64,000 bases of DNA from Paenibacillus cellulositrophicus (GCF_009363095.1 NZ_CP045295.1:2356001-2420000), one strand, 5' to 3'; positions 54,186-63,657 are shown, numbered from the stretch's first letter. Notes: generated by a model from the letters alone, not told the origin. A program made the numbers and translations.

Positions 54186-54943
54186 ATGGCTAAGTACAAA
54201 AGCAGCTCGATCAGCGATAAATGGAAGAAAACGAATTGGTTATTAGAGCAGGGCAATTTACGGAAACATGTCCCCCACACGGAAACTTTTGATAGAAAAA
54301 ACCTGTTCTCCATGCTTTCCAAATATTCAACCGTTTACTTCAAACCAACGCATGGTTCCGGCGGGGCGGGCATTATTCGGATCAATAAAAAAACAATGGG
54401 TACCAAACCCAATTCAAGAAAGAAAAATCCTTCTTTTCAACAGCTGACGAGCTATATCATATGCTTTCCCGCTTTTCTAACAAAAGGCCGTATTTGTTAC
54501 AGAAGGGGATCCAATTAGCTAAAACGAACGGAAAGCTGTTCGATATTCGCGTGATGGTGCAGAAAACGAAAAAAGGGGAGTGGATCAGTACGGCCGTCTT
54601 CGCGAAGATCGGGAGTCCTGGAAAGATTGCAACGAACTATAACCAGGGAGGAAGCCTCGGTTTATTTCAGCCAACGCTGACAGGCGCGGGATTTCATTCG
54701 GCCTCCATTCAAAGTACGGAAAAAGCGCTGAAGCAGTTAGGAGTTTCGGTAGCGAAAAATTTTGACCGCCATCTCAAAGGATTTCAGGAACTGGGTTTGG
54801 ATGTAGCGGTGGAAAAAAAGGAGAAGCTGTGGATATTGGAGGTCAATACACGGCCTCAAATTTATCCGCTAAAATATTTAAAAGACAAAAAGTTATACCA
54901 ACGAACCCTATCTTATGCAAAGCAATATGGGAGGCTCAAATAA
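54186..54943 (+). pseudogene. YheC/YheD-type ATP-grasp protein split by a -1 frameshift
   Basis: Two frames make one YheC/YheD-like protein. The first, from ATG 54186 (AAGGTGG upstream), gives KYKSSSISDKWKKTNWLL and the ATP-grasp loop FKPTHGSGGAGIIRI, and is followed by a run of seven A (54387-54393). The second frame continues without overlap problems as NNGYQTQFKKEK, RPYLLQKGIQLAKTNG, FDIRVMVQ and LEVNTRPQIYPL. One more A would restore a single protein of about 250 residues. YheC/YheD proteins are associated with endospore coats. Either a sequence error, a real mutation, or slippage on the A run explains it. Confidence 0.8.
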
Positions 54944-54955
54944 CAGCCATCAAGA

Positions 54956-54981
54956 CGCCATGAGCAAACATGGCTTTTTTT
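54956..54981 (+). terminator. Terminator after the YheC/YheD-like gene
   Basis: The stem GCCATG/CATGGC with a 6-base loop is followed by seven T. Confidence 0.8.
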
Positions 54982-55116
54982 GTTATACATCAATCCTTCG
55001 AGAAGATCCTTAACTCGACTAACAACAAAATGATAATATTATTCATTAATTATTTATTGTAAAACGATAAATGATGTGCTAAATTCGAGGAACAATAATG
55101 ATTAAGAGGTGTTTTT

Positions 55117-55599
55117 ATGAAACGGGTGTCAACTCTCTTCTTAAAGGTGGCTGTGTTTCTGATCGGCATGCCAATCCTTGCTTTGTGCATCTTTGTGGTG
55201 CCCGGGATTGCGAATTTCGCAGCAGAATTGTATCCGGATCATGCCTATCTCAAATATCTCGTGTTTGCTGACTTGTATGCATCGGCAGTCCCTTTTTACC
55301 TCGCTCTGTATCAATCCTTTAGACTGTTGATTTATATCGACAGAAATGAAGCCTTCTCGGAGTTGTCCGTAAGAGCGCTAAAGAATATCAAATACTGTGC
55401 GGTCGCCATCAGTATTTTGTATGTGGCCGGCTTGCCCCTCCTATATCTGATTGCGGAGGCAGACGACGCTCCGGGTGTCATTTTAATCGGACTAGTCATT
55501 ATTTTTGCATCCATGGTGATCGCTTTCTTTGCTGCTGTTCTTCAGAGGCTTTTGAAAGAAGCGATCGATATCAAATCGGAAAATGACTTAACGGTCTGA
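55117..55599 (+). CDS. yoaS: YoaS-like membrane protein (DUF2975)
   Basis: A 160-residue membrane protein with about four hydrophobic segments (near 8-30, 48-66, 90-112 and 118-142). The DUF2975 pattern is visible: YASAVPFYLALYQSFRLL, then IDRNEAFSELSVRALKNIKYCA. It stands first in a three-gene plus-strand group, 10 bp before a small XRE regulator, as in the B. subtilis yoaS-yozG-yoaT group. Function unknown; DUF2975 and a partner HTH protein commonly go together. This stretch looks more A+T-rich than the sugar loci. Confidence 0.75.
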   Translation: MKRVSTLFLKVAVFLIGMPILALCIFVVPGIANFAAELYPDHAYLKYLVFADLYASAVPFYLALYQSFRLLIYIDRNEAFSELSVRALKNIKYCAVAISILYVAGLPLLYLIAEADDAPGVILIGLVIIFASMVIAFFAAVLQRLLKEAIDIKSENDLTV

Positions 55600-55609
55600 G
55601 GTGAAAACA

Positions 55610-55834
55610 ATGGCTATCGTAATCAATATCGATGTAATGCTGGCGAAAAGAAAAATGAGCGTAACCGAGCTGTCGGAACGGGTAGGAATCACCATGGCTA
55701 ACCTGTCTATATTGAAGAACGGGAAGGCGAAAGCGATTCGATTATCGACGTTAGAGGCGATTTGTAAGGCGTTGGATTGCCAACCCGGAGACATTTTAGA
55801 GTATCGGAGTGATGAAGATCATGATGGATCATAG
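55610..55834 (+). CDS. yozG: YozG-like small XRE/Cro-type regulator
   Basis: 74 residues from ATG 55610, with GAGGTG six bases upstream (a GTG at 55601 is less likely). The XRE helix-turn-helix spans almost the whole protein: MSVTELSERVGITMANLSILKNGK, RLSTLEAICKALDCQPGDILEYR. This is the YozG type paired with DUF2975 membrane proteins. It probably controls the group it belongs to. It overlaps the next gene by a few codons. Confidence 0.85.
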   Translation: MAIVINIDVMLAKRKMSVTELSERVGITMANLSILKNGKAKAIRLSTLEAICKALDCQPGDILEYRSDEDHDGS

Positions 55835-56627
55835 CCGAATAGTGGAGTCACCGGTTATCAGAGCGTTCAAGCAGCTCGTTCGATTCGGTTGGGAGCAGGC
55901 TTTATCCTGTTTGTTCCCGGTCGTGATTTTTGCCTCCTTGGCTTTGACGAAAATCATCCCCCTCCCCTTTCTGCCCAGGTATGATTGGCTGCTGATCATT
56001 TGCCTCCTGATGCAGTGGTGGATGGTTCGCTCCGGACTCGAAACACGGGACGAACTCAAGGTGATCACGATGTTCCATCTGATCGGGCTGGCACTTGAAC
56101 TTTTCAAGGTACATATGGGCTCTTGGTCATACCCGGGAGAAGGATATTTCAAAATATTCGGAGTCCCTTTATACAGCGGGTTCATGTACGCCAGCGTAGC
56201 GAGTTATCTTTGCCAGGCATGGAGAAGACTCAAGGTTGAACTGATGAATTGGCCGCCGTTTGCGGTCGTTGTCCCCCTTGCGGCTGCGATCTACTTGAAT
56301 TTTTTCATACACCATTTCTGGATTGATGTCCGTTGGTGGTTGTCCGGACTTGTCATCCTTGTCTTTTGGCGGTCCTGGGTTCAATATGAGGTGAACGGAA
56401 CGCGTTACCGTATGCCGCTTGCCCTGTCCTTTGTGCTTATCGGATTTTTTATTTGGATCGCAGAAAATATCGCCACGTTCTTTGGCGCCTGGCAATACCC
56501 TAACCAGGCTGAGGCCTGGAGTCTCGTTCATCTTGGAAAAGTAAGTTCATGGCTCTTGTTGGTGATCGTCAGTTTTCTGATTGTAGCGACGTTAAAGCAG
56601 GTAAAAGGAAAAATCCCATCGGAGTAG
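55821..56627 (+). CDS. yoaT: YoaT-like membrane protein (DUF817)
   Basis: About 268 residues with roughly eight hydrophobic segments, ending at 56627. The DUF817 hallmarks are visible: KVHMGSWSYPGEGYFKIFGVPLYSGFMYASVASYL, YLNFFIHHFWIDVRWWL, and WIAENIATFFGAWQYPNQ. The start could be ATG 55812 or 55821; GGAG at 55806 is better spaced for the latter. Function is unknown. Gene order yoaS-yozG-yoaT matches B. subtilis. Confidence 0.78.
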   Translation: MMDHSRIVESPVIRAFKQLVRFGWEQALSCLFPVVIFASLALTKIIPLPFLPRYDWLLIICLLMQWWMVRSGLETRDELKVITMFHLIGLALELFKVHMGSWSYPGEGYFKIFGVPLYSGFMYASVASYLCQAWRRLKVELMNWPPFAVVVPLAAAIYLNFFIHHFWIDVRWWLSGLVILVFWRSWVQYEVNGTRYRMPLALSFVLIGFFIWIAENIATFFGAWQYPNQAEAWSLVHLGKVSSWLLLVIVSFLIVATLKQVKGKIPSE

Positions 56628-56682
56628 ACCGGGGACATTTAAGCGATGATTATCGCAAGCCCGGAAGTGATTATAAAAAAGA

Positions 56683-56707
56683 AAGGCGGCCGGATGGGCC
56701 GCTTTTA
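56683..56707. terminator. Bidirectional terminator between convergent genes
   Basis: The stem GCGGCC/GGCCGC, flanked by A on the left and T on the right, lies between the YoaT-like gene (plus) and the DUF6508-like gene (minus). Confidence 0.75.
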
Positions 56708-56749
56708 TGATTCCAGCATATGTTTTTCGGATAGTCCCGTCGTTCCCCA

Positions 56750-57163
56750 TTAGGTTCCCGGCCTTGATCCCCGCTCAGCCTCCCGCAGCTTATACAAAAT
56801 GCTCAGGAAAATGCCTTCCCGGATCGCCTTCTCCCACAGCCCGTCGCAAAAGCGTTCCTGCCGGACGAAATAGGTCAACGCCGCCCGCAGCAATTCCATA
56901 TCCCGGGGCATCTCCATTCCGCTGATCGCTACCGGCGCAAGAGCATCCCCCTTCTCGAGCTGCTGCAAATAATCCTTCATCATCAGTCCGCTGCCGCTGA
57001 CGGCTGCGATGAAGCGCTGAACACCGGCGTCGTATACCGGATAAGGCATCGTTATCACGCCTTCCTCGCTTTGGGTGCCTCCGACCCATGTGCAGAAGGA
57101 CGTGTTTTTATTTTCAAAATAACGGATCCATTCCTGCAGCTCCTGCTCCTGAAAACCCACCAT
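56750..57163 (-). CDS. DUF6508-like protein
   Basis: A 137-residue protein with AAGGAGGG upstream. WIRYFENKNTSFCTWVGG, then TMPYPVYDAGVQRFIAAVSGSG and MKDYLQQLEKGD, match my memory of the DUF6508 group, proteins of unknown function often found alone. A helical C-terminal half follows (LLRAALTYFVRQERFCDGLWEKAIREGIF). It is a single gene, ending near a terminator shared with the YoaT-like gene. No function can be proposed. Confidence 0.65.
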   Translation of the reverse strand: MVGFQEQELQEWIRYFENKNTSFCTWVGGTQSEEGVITMPYPVYDAGVQRFIAAVSGSGLMMKDYLQQLEKGDALAPVAISGMEMPRDMELLRAALTYFVRQERFCDGLWEKAIREGIFLSILYKLREAERGSRPGT

Positions 57164-57301
57164 TGCCGATCCCTCCTTGGTTCTAACATATCACAGCTGC
57201 CGTAAGCTGCGCTTCCCGAAAAGGACATTCGATTGGGCGATTCATACAACCTGGTCATTGGGTGCGCCTATATCGGTCCGACGTGAGGTGTACCTGTACG
57301 G

Positions 57302-58426
57302 CTAGAAAATTTGCTCCGCCAGCATCACCGTTTCCATCTCCGGCTCAGCGTCCAGCTCCTCGGACAGGACCCGTACAAACGCATCGTAATGCCTCTGTGC
57401 CTCGCCTGTTTCGCCGGCCTGAAGGTAACTGAGCAGAACTTTCCGGCATACCTCATCCGAAAAAGGTTCGACGCTCTGCAGACCCAGCAGCCGGTCCAGG
57501 GCCCTGCGCGCCTGTCCGACGGCTTGTTCATATTCGGCGGCCAGCAGGCTGGAACGCACGAATTGGCGCCGAAGCTCCTCGCGGGCCGACATCGCCCAGC
57601 CGTAATCATGCTCCTCAAGATAGTCGCCCTGATATTGGGCCAGTCCGCTCTGCAGGCGCTGCAGGTCGCGCAGGTCACGGATTTCTTCCATGGCGGTATC
57701 CCTCAGGAACCCGTCCACGTCCACCTCGACTTCCCGCTGAACCAGACAATAGCTCTCATGGGAATAATCCACGGTGGAGCCCAGTCCCCAGGCTTTCAGC
57801 ATTTTGCGGACCTGGTACACGGAAGTATGCAGCTGGGTCACCGCCTTATCGGCGGAGAGTTCCGGCCATAGGGTCATCAAAATCTGGTCCTTCGCGACCC
57901 ACCGGTTGCGGTGATGCACCAGCAGGGCGAACATCTCCTGCGCTTTCTGCGTCCGCCATTTGAGCCGGCTGCCGCTCCCCGTGCCATCCAATACCTCAAT
58001 CCGCTTAAAGCAAATGATTTGGGGATCCTGCCGGACAAGGACAGGTGCCGCGGTCTGCTGCTGGGGCGCCAAACGCGCCTCGAGCCGGCTCACCGTTTTG
58101 GCAAACCGCTCGGGATCGACCGGCTTCAGCAGATAGTCGATCGCGTTTACCTCGAACGCTTCAATCGCGTACTGATTGTACGCCGTCACGAACACCACCT
58201 GAATGCCGGGATGCATAGCGTGCAGGCGTTCCGCCGCCTCCAGCCCGTTCAGACCTGGCATTTCGATATCCAGAAACGCGATGTCCACCGGAATTCCCTC
58301 GGCATGCTTCAGCGCCGCCCGGACCTGTGTAAACTTGCCGGCGATCTCGATTCGCCCGTCCCCTTGAATCAGCCGCTCCAACTGAAGCAGCGCCGGATTT
58401 TCGTCATCGACCAATATCGCTCTCAT
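57302..58426 (-). CDS. Response regulator with winged-helix and BTAD domain
   Basis: A 374-residue regulator. The receiver domain (1-120) has Asp53 (IAFLDIEMPG) as phosphorylation site, and the acidic pocket is VDDEN. A winged-helix DNA-binding part (about 155-235, with FALLVHHRNRWVAKDQILMTLWPE and VYQVRKMLKAWG) and a BTAD alpha-helical domain (about 245-374) follow, as in SARP-type activators. It starts 18 bp after a large hybrid kinase, so the two form one operon. No target gene sits beside it apart from a palindrome before the kinase. Confidence 0.9.
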   Translation of the reverse strand: MRAILVDDENPALLQLERLIQGDGRIEIAGKFTQVRAALKHAEGIPVDIAFLDIEMPGLNGLEAAERLHAMHPGIQVVFVTAYNQYAIEAFEVNAIDYLLKPVDPERFAKTVSRLEARLAPQQQTAAPVLVRQDPQIICFKRIEVLDGTGSGSRLKWRTQKAQEMFALLVHHRNRWVAKDQILMTLWPELSADKAVTQLHTSVYQVRKMLKAWGLGSTVDYSHESYCLVQREVEVDVDGFLRDTAMEEIRDLRDLQRLQSGLAQYQGDYLEEHDYGWAMSAREELRRQFVRSSLLAAEYEQAVGQARRALDRLLGLQSVEPFSDEVCRKVLLSYLQAGETGEAQRHYDAFVRVLSEELDAEPEMETVMLAEQIF

Positions 58427-58444
58427 GCTTGTCCTCCTCTTGTG

Positions 58445-61400
58445 TCATCCGAGAGTCACGCGCTGTTTCTGCTTCGGCACATGGAACCGGACCACGGTTC
58501 CCCGCTCCGGATCGCTGTCGATCATAAGCTCCGTGCCAAAAAGCGTCAGCAGGCGGGCGTTAATATTTTTCAGCCCTACACCGTTCCCGGCTCTGCCTTC
58601 CCGTACGGCTTCCATCCGCTCCGGGGTCATGCCTGTCCCATTGTCCTCGACTGTAATCTCCAGCCGTTCCTCCAGCTCCTGCACTGATATCCGAACCCTG
58701 CCGCCCTCTTCCTTGCGCATGATTCCGTGCCTGACCGCATTTTCAACGATCGGCTGGATCGTGAGCGGGGGCACCAGACGATTCATATCCGCCTGAATGT
58801 CGTAGTCGACCTGCAGCCGGTCCTCAAACCGGGCCTTCTCCAGGTTTAAGTAGGACGTAACCAAGGCCATCTCCTGACGAAGGACGGTCAGCTGGTCCCG
58901 GTTGCGGAAATCGAAGCTCCCCCGCAAATATCGGCTGAGCTCGTGAAGCAATTCCGCCGTCTTCTCCGGGTCGATAGGCAGCAGGGCGATCATCGTATTC
59001 AGCGCATTATACAGAAAATGCGGCTTAATCTGGGCCTGAAGAAAGGCCATTTCCGCCGAAATGGCGTTCCGGACCGACCTGCGCAGCTCCAGCAGGGTTC
59101 TGACCCTGGCCCGCAGCTCTTCGGCATCAACCGGCTTGCGCAGGAAATCGTTCGCTCCGGCCGACAGCCCGATGCGGACATCCTCCGGCAGGCTTCTGGC
59201 CGTCAGAAGAAGAATCGGAAGGGCCGACAGGGAAAACTGCCGGCGCACGCTTCGGCACAGGTCGAGGCCCGACATGCCCGGCATCATCCAATCGGCAATG
59301 ACCAGATCGATCGACTGCCCGGACTGGATCTTTTCCAGCGCCTCCTGCCCGTTGCTGGCCGTCATCAACCGGTAGCCCTCGAGTGCAAGCAGATTGCGCA
59401 GCACCTGAAGATTAACGGGATCGTCGTCCACCATCAGGACGGTTGCGCGTTCCGCCCCGTGATCAGGCATCTGCGGATCCGCAGGCGCCAGTGCCGCAGC
59501 CGTTTCCTCGCGGATGCGTTCCGAAGAGATGCCGGCTGCTGCGCGATCTGCCGTTGTCGGTCTTGGACCGGCGGCAGGAACGGTGAAATGAAAGGTTGAG
59601 CCCCGTCCCAGCTGCGATTCGACCCAAATGCGGCCGCCGCTCAGCTCAACGAGCCTTTTGGTAATGCTGAGCCCAAGGCCGGTGCCGGAAGATTCGTGCC
59701 CCTCCGGCATGTCCAACTGATCAAACGGAGTAAAAATAGCCTCCAGCCGATCCGCCGCAATGCCAATCCCGGTGTCGGCCACTGAGATATGCACGGCGTC
59801 GCCCCGTTGGCCGGCCGCAATCCGGATACTTCCGCTGGAAGTATTCTTCACCGCATTGCCAAGGAGATTAAACAAAATCTGCTGAAGACGGTCCTCGTCC
59901 GTCAGCAGGAAAGGCAGATCCTCCGGCAGGCTTTCCTCCAGCATGATTCGTTTGCTCCCCGCGAGATTGCGGATGATCTCCAGCACGGAACCGGTCACCG
60001 AAGCCAAATCGACTGGCTGCCGCCTCATGACGATCTCCCCGTTCTTCAGCTTGGCAAAATCCAAAATATCGTTGATGAGGAGCGTCAGCCGCTTCCCTGT
60101 CGTCATGATCAGCTTGAGATTGCCGCGCTGCTCCCGGTTCAGTTCCCCGGAGGCCCCTTCCAGCAAGGATTGGGCCATGTTGACCATTCCGTGCACGGGT
60201 GTCCGCAGCTCATGGGAGGTGTTCGCCATAAACTCATCCTTCAAACCATCCAGGGTCAGGAGCCTGCGGGACAACTGCTCCACTTCATTAAACGTCCGGT
60301 CGTAGCGCCGGGCGAGCAGGGCCGACTGAGTCACGACGAAGATCAGCATTTCTACGGGAGTAAAAACCATGCCTTCGTAGACCCCGATCAACGGGAGCAG
60401 GTTGGTGATAATAACCATGAGGATGCTGATGATGCCGAGAATCGTCAGCAGGTATTCTCCCGAATTTCGCAGCCGGCGGAGGTCCCGCAGCATGATGCCG
60501 ATAATGTAGGTGATGCATAACGCTGAGAAGGCGACCAGCAAAGGTTCGATCTTGGAGAACAAAATACTGGGAAAAATAATCGCAACCGCGATGGATGCCC
60601 CGCCGAGAAACGCGTAGGAACGCATGACGATGGGATGAACACCGCCGCGTACTGAAGCGGACACAAACTTTAATAAAAAATAGTAGATCAGTGCGGATAT
60701 TATCAGCTGGCTCTTTAAGATCCACTCATAGGATAGGCCCGGCAAAATGCCGGCAATCAGCTTCTCTCCGTGCAGCAGGACATAACCCATCGCCGTCAGG
60801 CAAAACAACCCTAGATGCAGGGAGGCCGGCTCCTTCTTGCGGATTTGCTGAAATCCGAGAAAATATATGGCCGCGGTAAAAAATCCGGCGATCGTCATCC
60901 AGTTGGCGAACAAATACATCTCCTTGCTCTGCATAATCGCGTGCTGCTCCCCGAACAGGATCGACGTAAATACGCCGCCGGTGGTATACAAGTAATTGGC
61001 GACCTGAACGATAATTTCGATCCGTCCGCCTGAAAGGGTGGCAAAACCCAAGAAGGGAACGTTATTCTGAACGCCTTCATCGGCGGTACGCCCAGGATTT
61101 CCGCTGGCTCCAATCTCGTAACCGCCCATGAACACCCGGCTGGCGGAACGGATATTGTTGGTCTGCAGGCCATACGTCAGCGCTTGCCCCGGCTTGACCT
61201 GAACGATCAGGCGAAACGTCCCGTAGCCCGCGGCCATTCGCTGTCCGTCCTCCGCAATATAATCGTTCCAGGCGCCCGGCAGGCGTGCCATCCCGGACAG
61301 CCTTGGACGCTCGTCTTCCTTCACGGTGATGCTGCGGTCAAAATCTTTTGGGGTCAGCAGCTGGCTCCGGTAAAATTCCCATTCCCCGTTCAAGCTGATC

Positions 61401-61555
61401 GCTCCCTGATGCCCGAGATCCAGCTTACTGAGGTCAAGGACCCCTTCCACCGCCGTAGGCTGCCTGTCCATCACGAACTGCTGCCAAACGGCGTACACCG
61501 GCAGAAACAGCACCAGCAGCATGCCGATGATAAAAATAATCCATTGCCTTTTCAT
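58445..61555 (-). CDS. Three-part hybrid sensor histidine kinase (7TMR-DISM, HisKA, REC, LytS-type)
   Basis: 1036 residues. A signal/anchor span leads to an extracellular galactose-binding-like sensor (about 40-200), then seven membrane spans of 7TMR-DISM type (about 210-410). HisKA with His448 (NTSHELRTPVHG) and an ATPase domain (NLLGNAVKN, DTGIGI, GTGLGLSI) follow, then a receiver domain with Asp755 (LVIADWMMPG) around 700-815. The C terminus is a second kinase module of the LytS class with His846 (QIKPHFLYNA) and DNGTGM. So it can phosphorylate itself in two ways. The partner response regulator is next. It probably senses sugars or cell-wall signals. Confidence 0.9.
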   Translation of the reverse strand: MKRQWIIFIIGMLLVLFLPVYAVWQQFVMDRQPTAVEGVLDLSKLDLGHQGAISLNGEWEFYRSQLLTPKDFDRSITVKEDERPRLSGMARLPGAWNDYIAEDGQRMAAGYGTFRLIVQVKPGQALTYGLQTNNIRSASRVFMGGYEIGASGNPGRTADEGVQNNVPFLGFATLSGGRIEIIVQVANYLYTTGGVFTSILFGEQHAIMQSKEMYLFANWMTIAGFFTAAIYFLGFQQIRKKEPASLHLGLFCLTAMGYVLLHGEKLIAGILPGLSYEWILKSQLIISALIYYFLLKFVSASVRGGVHPIVMRSYAFLGGASIAVAIIFPSILFSKIEPLLVAFSALCITYIIGIMLRDLRRLRNSGEYLLTILGIISILMVIITNLLPLIGVYEGMVFTPVEMLIFVVTQSALLARRYDRTFNEVEQLSRRLLTLDGLKDEFMANTSHELRTPVHGMVNMAQSLLEGASGELNREQRGNLKLIMTTGKRLTLLINDILDFAKLKNGEIVMRRQPVDLASVTGSVLEIIRNLAGSKRIMLEESLPEDLPFLLTDEDRLQQILFNLLGNAVKNTSSGSIRIAAGQRGDAVHISVADTGIGIAADRLEAIFTPFDQLDMPEGHESSGTGLGLSITKRLVELSGGRIWVESQLGRGSTFHFTVPAAGPRPTTADRAAAGISSERIREETAAALAPADPQMPDHGAERATVLMVDDDPVNLQVLRNLLALEGYRLMTASNGQEALEKIQSGQSIDLVIADWMMPGMSGLDLCRSVRRQFSLSALPILLLTARSLPEDVRIGLSAGANDFLRKPVDAEELRARVRTLLELRRSVRNAISAEMAFLQAQIKPHFLYNALNTMIALLPIDPEKTAELLHELSRYLRGSFDFRNRDQLTVLRQEMALVTSYLNLEKARFEDRLQVDYDIQADMNRLVPPLTIQPIVENAVRHGIMRKEEGGRVRISVQELEERLEITVEDNGTGMTPERMEAVREGRAGNGVGLKNINARLLTLFGTELMIDSDPERGTVVRFHVPKQKQRVTLG

Positions 61556-61569
61556 CCCAACGCTCCCCG

Positions 61570-61590
61570 GGCTTTACGCAGGGTAAAGCC
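61570..61590. promoter_or_regulatory. 8-bp inverted repeat just upstream of the hybrid kinase
   Basis: GGCTTTAC and its complement GTAAAGCC flank a 5-base centre, 15 bp before the kinase ATG. The dyad is well placed for autoregulation by the BTAD response regulator of the same operon, but it may also be an mRNA hairpin over the ribosome site. The rest of the stretch up to 61822 has no gene. Confidence 0.5.
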
Positions 61591-61822
61591 TATATTCAAG
61601 CCGCTTATCGCGCGCTTTATTCCGTCAAAGCAACCGCTATACTTTATGTCGGCGCCTTGAGCCCAAAACGTAATAAAAAGCCCCCCTCAAAAAACATTTT
61701 TTTAACCATCAAAAGTAAAAAACGTCTATCGGCGTCATTCAAGGAAGCCAAACCGTTGTACTATGGCAGCTTTTCTTGCGATATAAGGAATCCAGGTCTC
61801 CGAAGCATCACATCCTTGGATC

Positions 61823-61848
61823 AAAAAAAGAGACCTTTCGGTCTCTTG
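61823..61848 (-). terminator. Terminator after the CYTH protein gene
   Basis: An 8-bp stem (AAGAGACC/GGTCTCTT) with a short loop is followed by seven T on the minus strand. Confidence 0.75.
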
Positions 61849-61900
61849 ATTCCCAGCCACAACTTGATCCGTCCCATGGCCAAACGAGCTTCATAATTCC

Positions 61901-62401
61901 CTAACTTTGCTGGGACTGAAGCTCACGCCAAACCTTCTTGTTGCTGTATTCCTTATCCGTGCTGATGTCCTTCCCGAACCATGCCGGGGGAACGAAGCTT
62001 TCGGCCTCCTCCTCCGAGCCGAACTCCACTTCCAGCACCATCAGCTGGATTTGATCGTACTCATCGATCTCCACCTGCACGCCATCCCACAGCGCCGTAG
62101 AACGCTTTTTGATCAAAGGAACGGCGCCATGGGCCTGAATCATCTGATCATACAAGCCGCCGGCGATGGATACCTCCACCTCTTCCCGGGCGATGCCGAA
62201 CCCCCTCTTGAACGTATGCGTATACTCTACGTCTCCGCTGGCGGCGTCGGTTATTTTCCGAACCCTCAGTTCCTGATCTTCATACAGCGCAAGATACGTC
62301 TGCTCGATCAGCTGCTCCTTGACGATCCGCAGTTTTCCTTCCCTAACCTGAGCCGCCGGGAATTCCGGCAGCAAAAATTTGCGTTCAATTTCTAGCGGCA
62401 C
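61901..62401 (-). CDS. CYTH domain protein
   Basis: 167 residues from GTG 62401 with GGGGGA seven bases upstream, which places the hallmark ExExK (LEIERKFLL) at the very N terminus, as usual. Later acidic and basic strands include YTHTFKRGFGIAREEVEV, KKRSTALWDGVQVEIDEY and LMVLEVEFGSEEEA. CYTH enzymes are metal-dependent triphosphate-cleaving or cyclase enzymes working inside a beta tunnel. Without biochemical data I cannot choose among triphosphatase, thiamine triphosphatase or adenylate cyclase. Some distance from its neighbours; single gene. Confidence 0.85.
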   Translation of the reverse strand: MPLEIERKFLLPEFPAAQVREGKLRIVKEQLIEQTYLALYEDQELRVRKITDAASGDVEYTHTFKRGFGIAREEVEVSIAGGLYDQMIQAHGAVPLIKKRSTALWDGVQVEIDEYDQIQLMVLEVEFGSEEEAESFVPPAWFGKDISTDKEYSNKKVWRELQSQQS

Positions 62402-62778
62402 CCGCTGTTCCCCCTTGAAAATGGTTAAGCCGGTACCCGGCTCTATCCATCCATTCATTTTGATTTAAGACTTACCCCTTACACTTCATCCACAACATAG
62501 CATTACCCATTATACGAACGAAACCATAGGAGGACAATCATTGGATTGCCGTTCACCCTTGTATTCCGGGATTTAGGCCTTTTATAATGTAACTATTCTT
62601 TCAAAGGGGTGAAGCGAATCGTGGCACTGCATTTCGTTCGAGGTATGTAATTTCCGGGCTGGGTCAAAACGCGTACCAGCTATCAAGGGACACGTCTGTC
62701 CTTTGATCCATTTGGAAACGAACCGGCAACGTCTGCACGCGTCACTATTCTCTTACTTTTTGAAAGGTGGAACAATCT
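62402..62778. other. Intergenic region between divergent CYTH and methyltransferase genes
   Basis: I see no gene or strong repeat in these 377 bases. Promoters for both divergent genes should lie here. Confidence 0.4.
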
Positions 62779-63528
62779 ATGGATTCTTTTGATTATAAAA
62801 AATTTTACAATGAAGTCGGCCAAATGAACGGCTGGGATTTCAGCCGATTGAGCGTGACTGTTGAAAATGCCCTGTGGAATTTTTGGAGCGAAGTTTCCTC
62901 CCGCTGTAAGGCCGGAGATATTTTACTGGATATCGGCACCGGAGGCGGCGAGGCTCTGCTGCGCTTGGCGGATGCGGCCCTGCTTCTGATCGGCATCGAC
63001 CATTCGGCAGCCATGATTCATACCGCCAACCGGAACCGGGAACAATCCGGTAGGTCCAACATCCGCTTCTTGCCGATGGAAGCTTCCAAGCTCGGTTTTC
63101 CTGACCGATTCTTTCAGGTGATCAGCTGCAGGCATTCGGAGTTCAATGCGGCCGAAGTGGCCAGGGTGCTGACCGATGACGGAGTGTTCCTCACCCAGCA
63201 GGTCGGCGAAAGTGATAAACGCAATCTGGCACAAGCTTTCGGCAGAGGCCAATCCGGGAATGCCAAGCGGGGAACGCTTATGGAGCGGTATGCCGTCGAA
63301 CTGAAGGAAGCCGGATTCCGGCAGATCGATTGCCGGCAATACGATGCGTTGGAGTATTATGCGACGGCCGAAGACTTGATCTTTTTGCTGAAGCACACCC
63401 CGATCATCCCCGGCTTTGGACAGACGGAGTCGGATTTTCAGACGCTGCACCGCTTTATTGCCGAACACCAGACGCCGAAAGGAATCCAGACGAATGCCGA
63501 CCGGTTTATGATCATCGCTTATAAATGA
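62779..63528 (+). CDS. Class I SAM-dependent methyltransferase
   Basis: 249 residues from ATG 62779, with AAAGGTGG eight bases upstream (a GTG at 62767 is possible). Motif I is LLDIGTGGGEALLRL around residues 50-64, followed by acidic IGIDHS and the SAM-adenine region. The later ARVLTDDGVFLTQQVGES is motif III-like. The protein resembles small-molecule methyltransferases of the UbiE-like group with no obvious substrate specificity. No operon partner is visible. Confidence 0.85.
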   Translation: MDSFDYKKFYNEVGQMNGWDFSRLSVTVENALWNFWSEVSSRCKAGDILLDIGTGGGEALLRLADAALLLIGIDHSAAMIHTANRNREQSGRSNIRFLPMEASKLGFPDRFFQVISCRHSEFNAAEVARVLTDDGVFLTQQVGESDKRNLAQAFGRGQSGNAKRGTLMERYAVELKEAGFRQIDCRQYDALEYYATAEDLIFLLKHTPIIPGFGQTESDFQTLHRFIAEHQTPKGIQTNADRFMIIAYK

Positions 63529-63589
63529 ATGTTTATGGCTAGAATCCGTTTCTTCATCTTCATAGCCTCCTTAGCGCACAGGCAGCAGC

Positions 63590-63617
63590 TGATCATTATG
63601 GTCGGCTGCTGTCTTTT
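63590..63617 (+). terminator. Terminator after the methyltransferase
   Basis: The stem GCAGCAGC with GCTGCTGT (one G-U) is followed by four T. It lies about 60 bp past the stop. Confidence 0.6.
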
Positions 63618-63657
63618 AACATCGTATTATTTATGCCCTCCGTTAGCGATCATCCTT

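Noticed and set aside
61657..61896. A small plus-strand frame between the hybrid kinase and CYTH gene
   Set aside because: It runs over the CYTH terminator, has no ribosome site and no recognisable domain.
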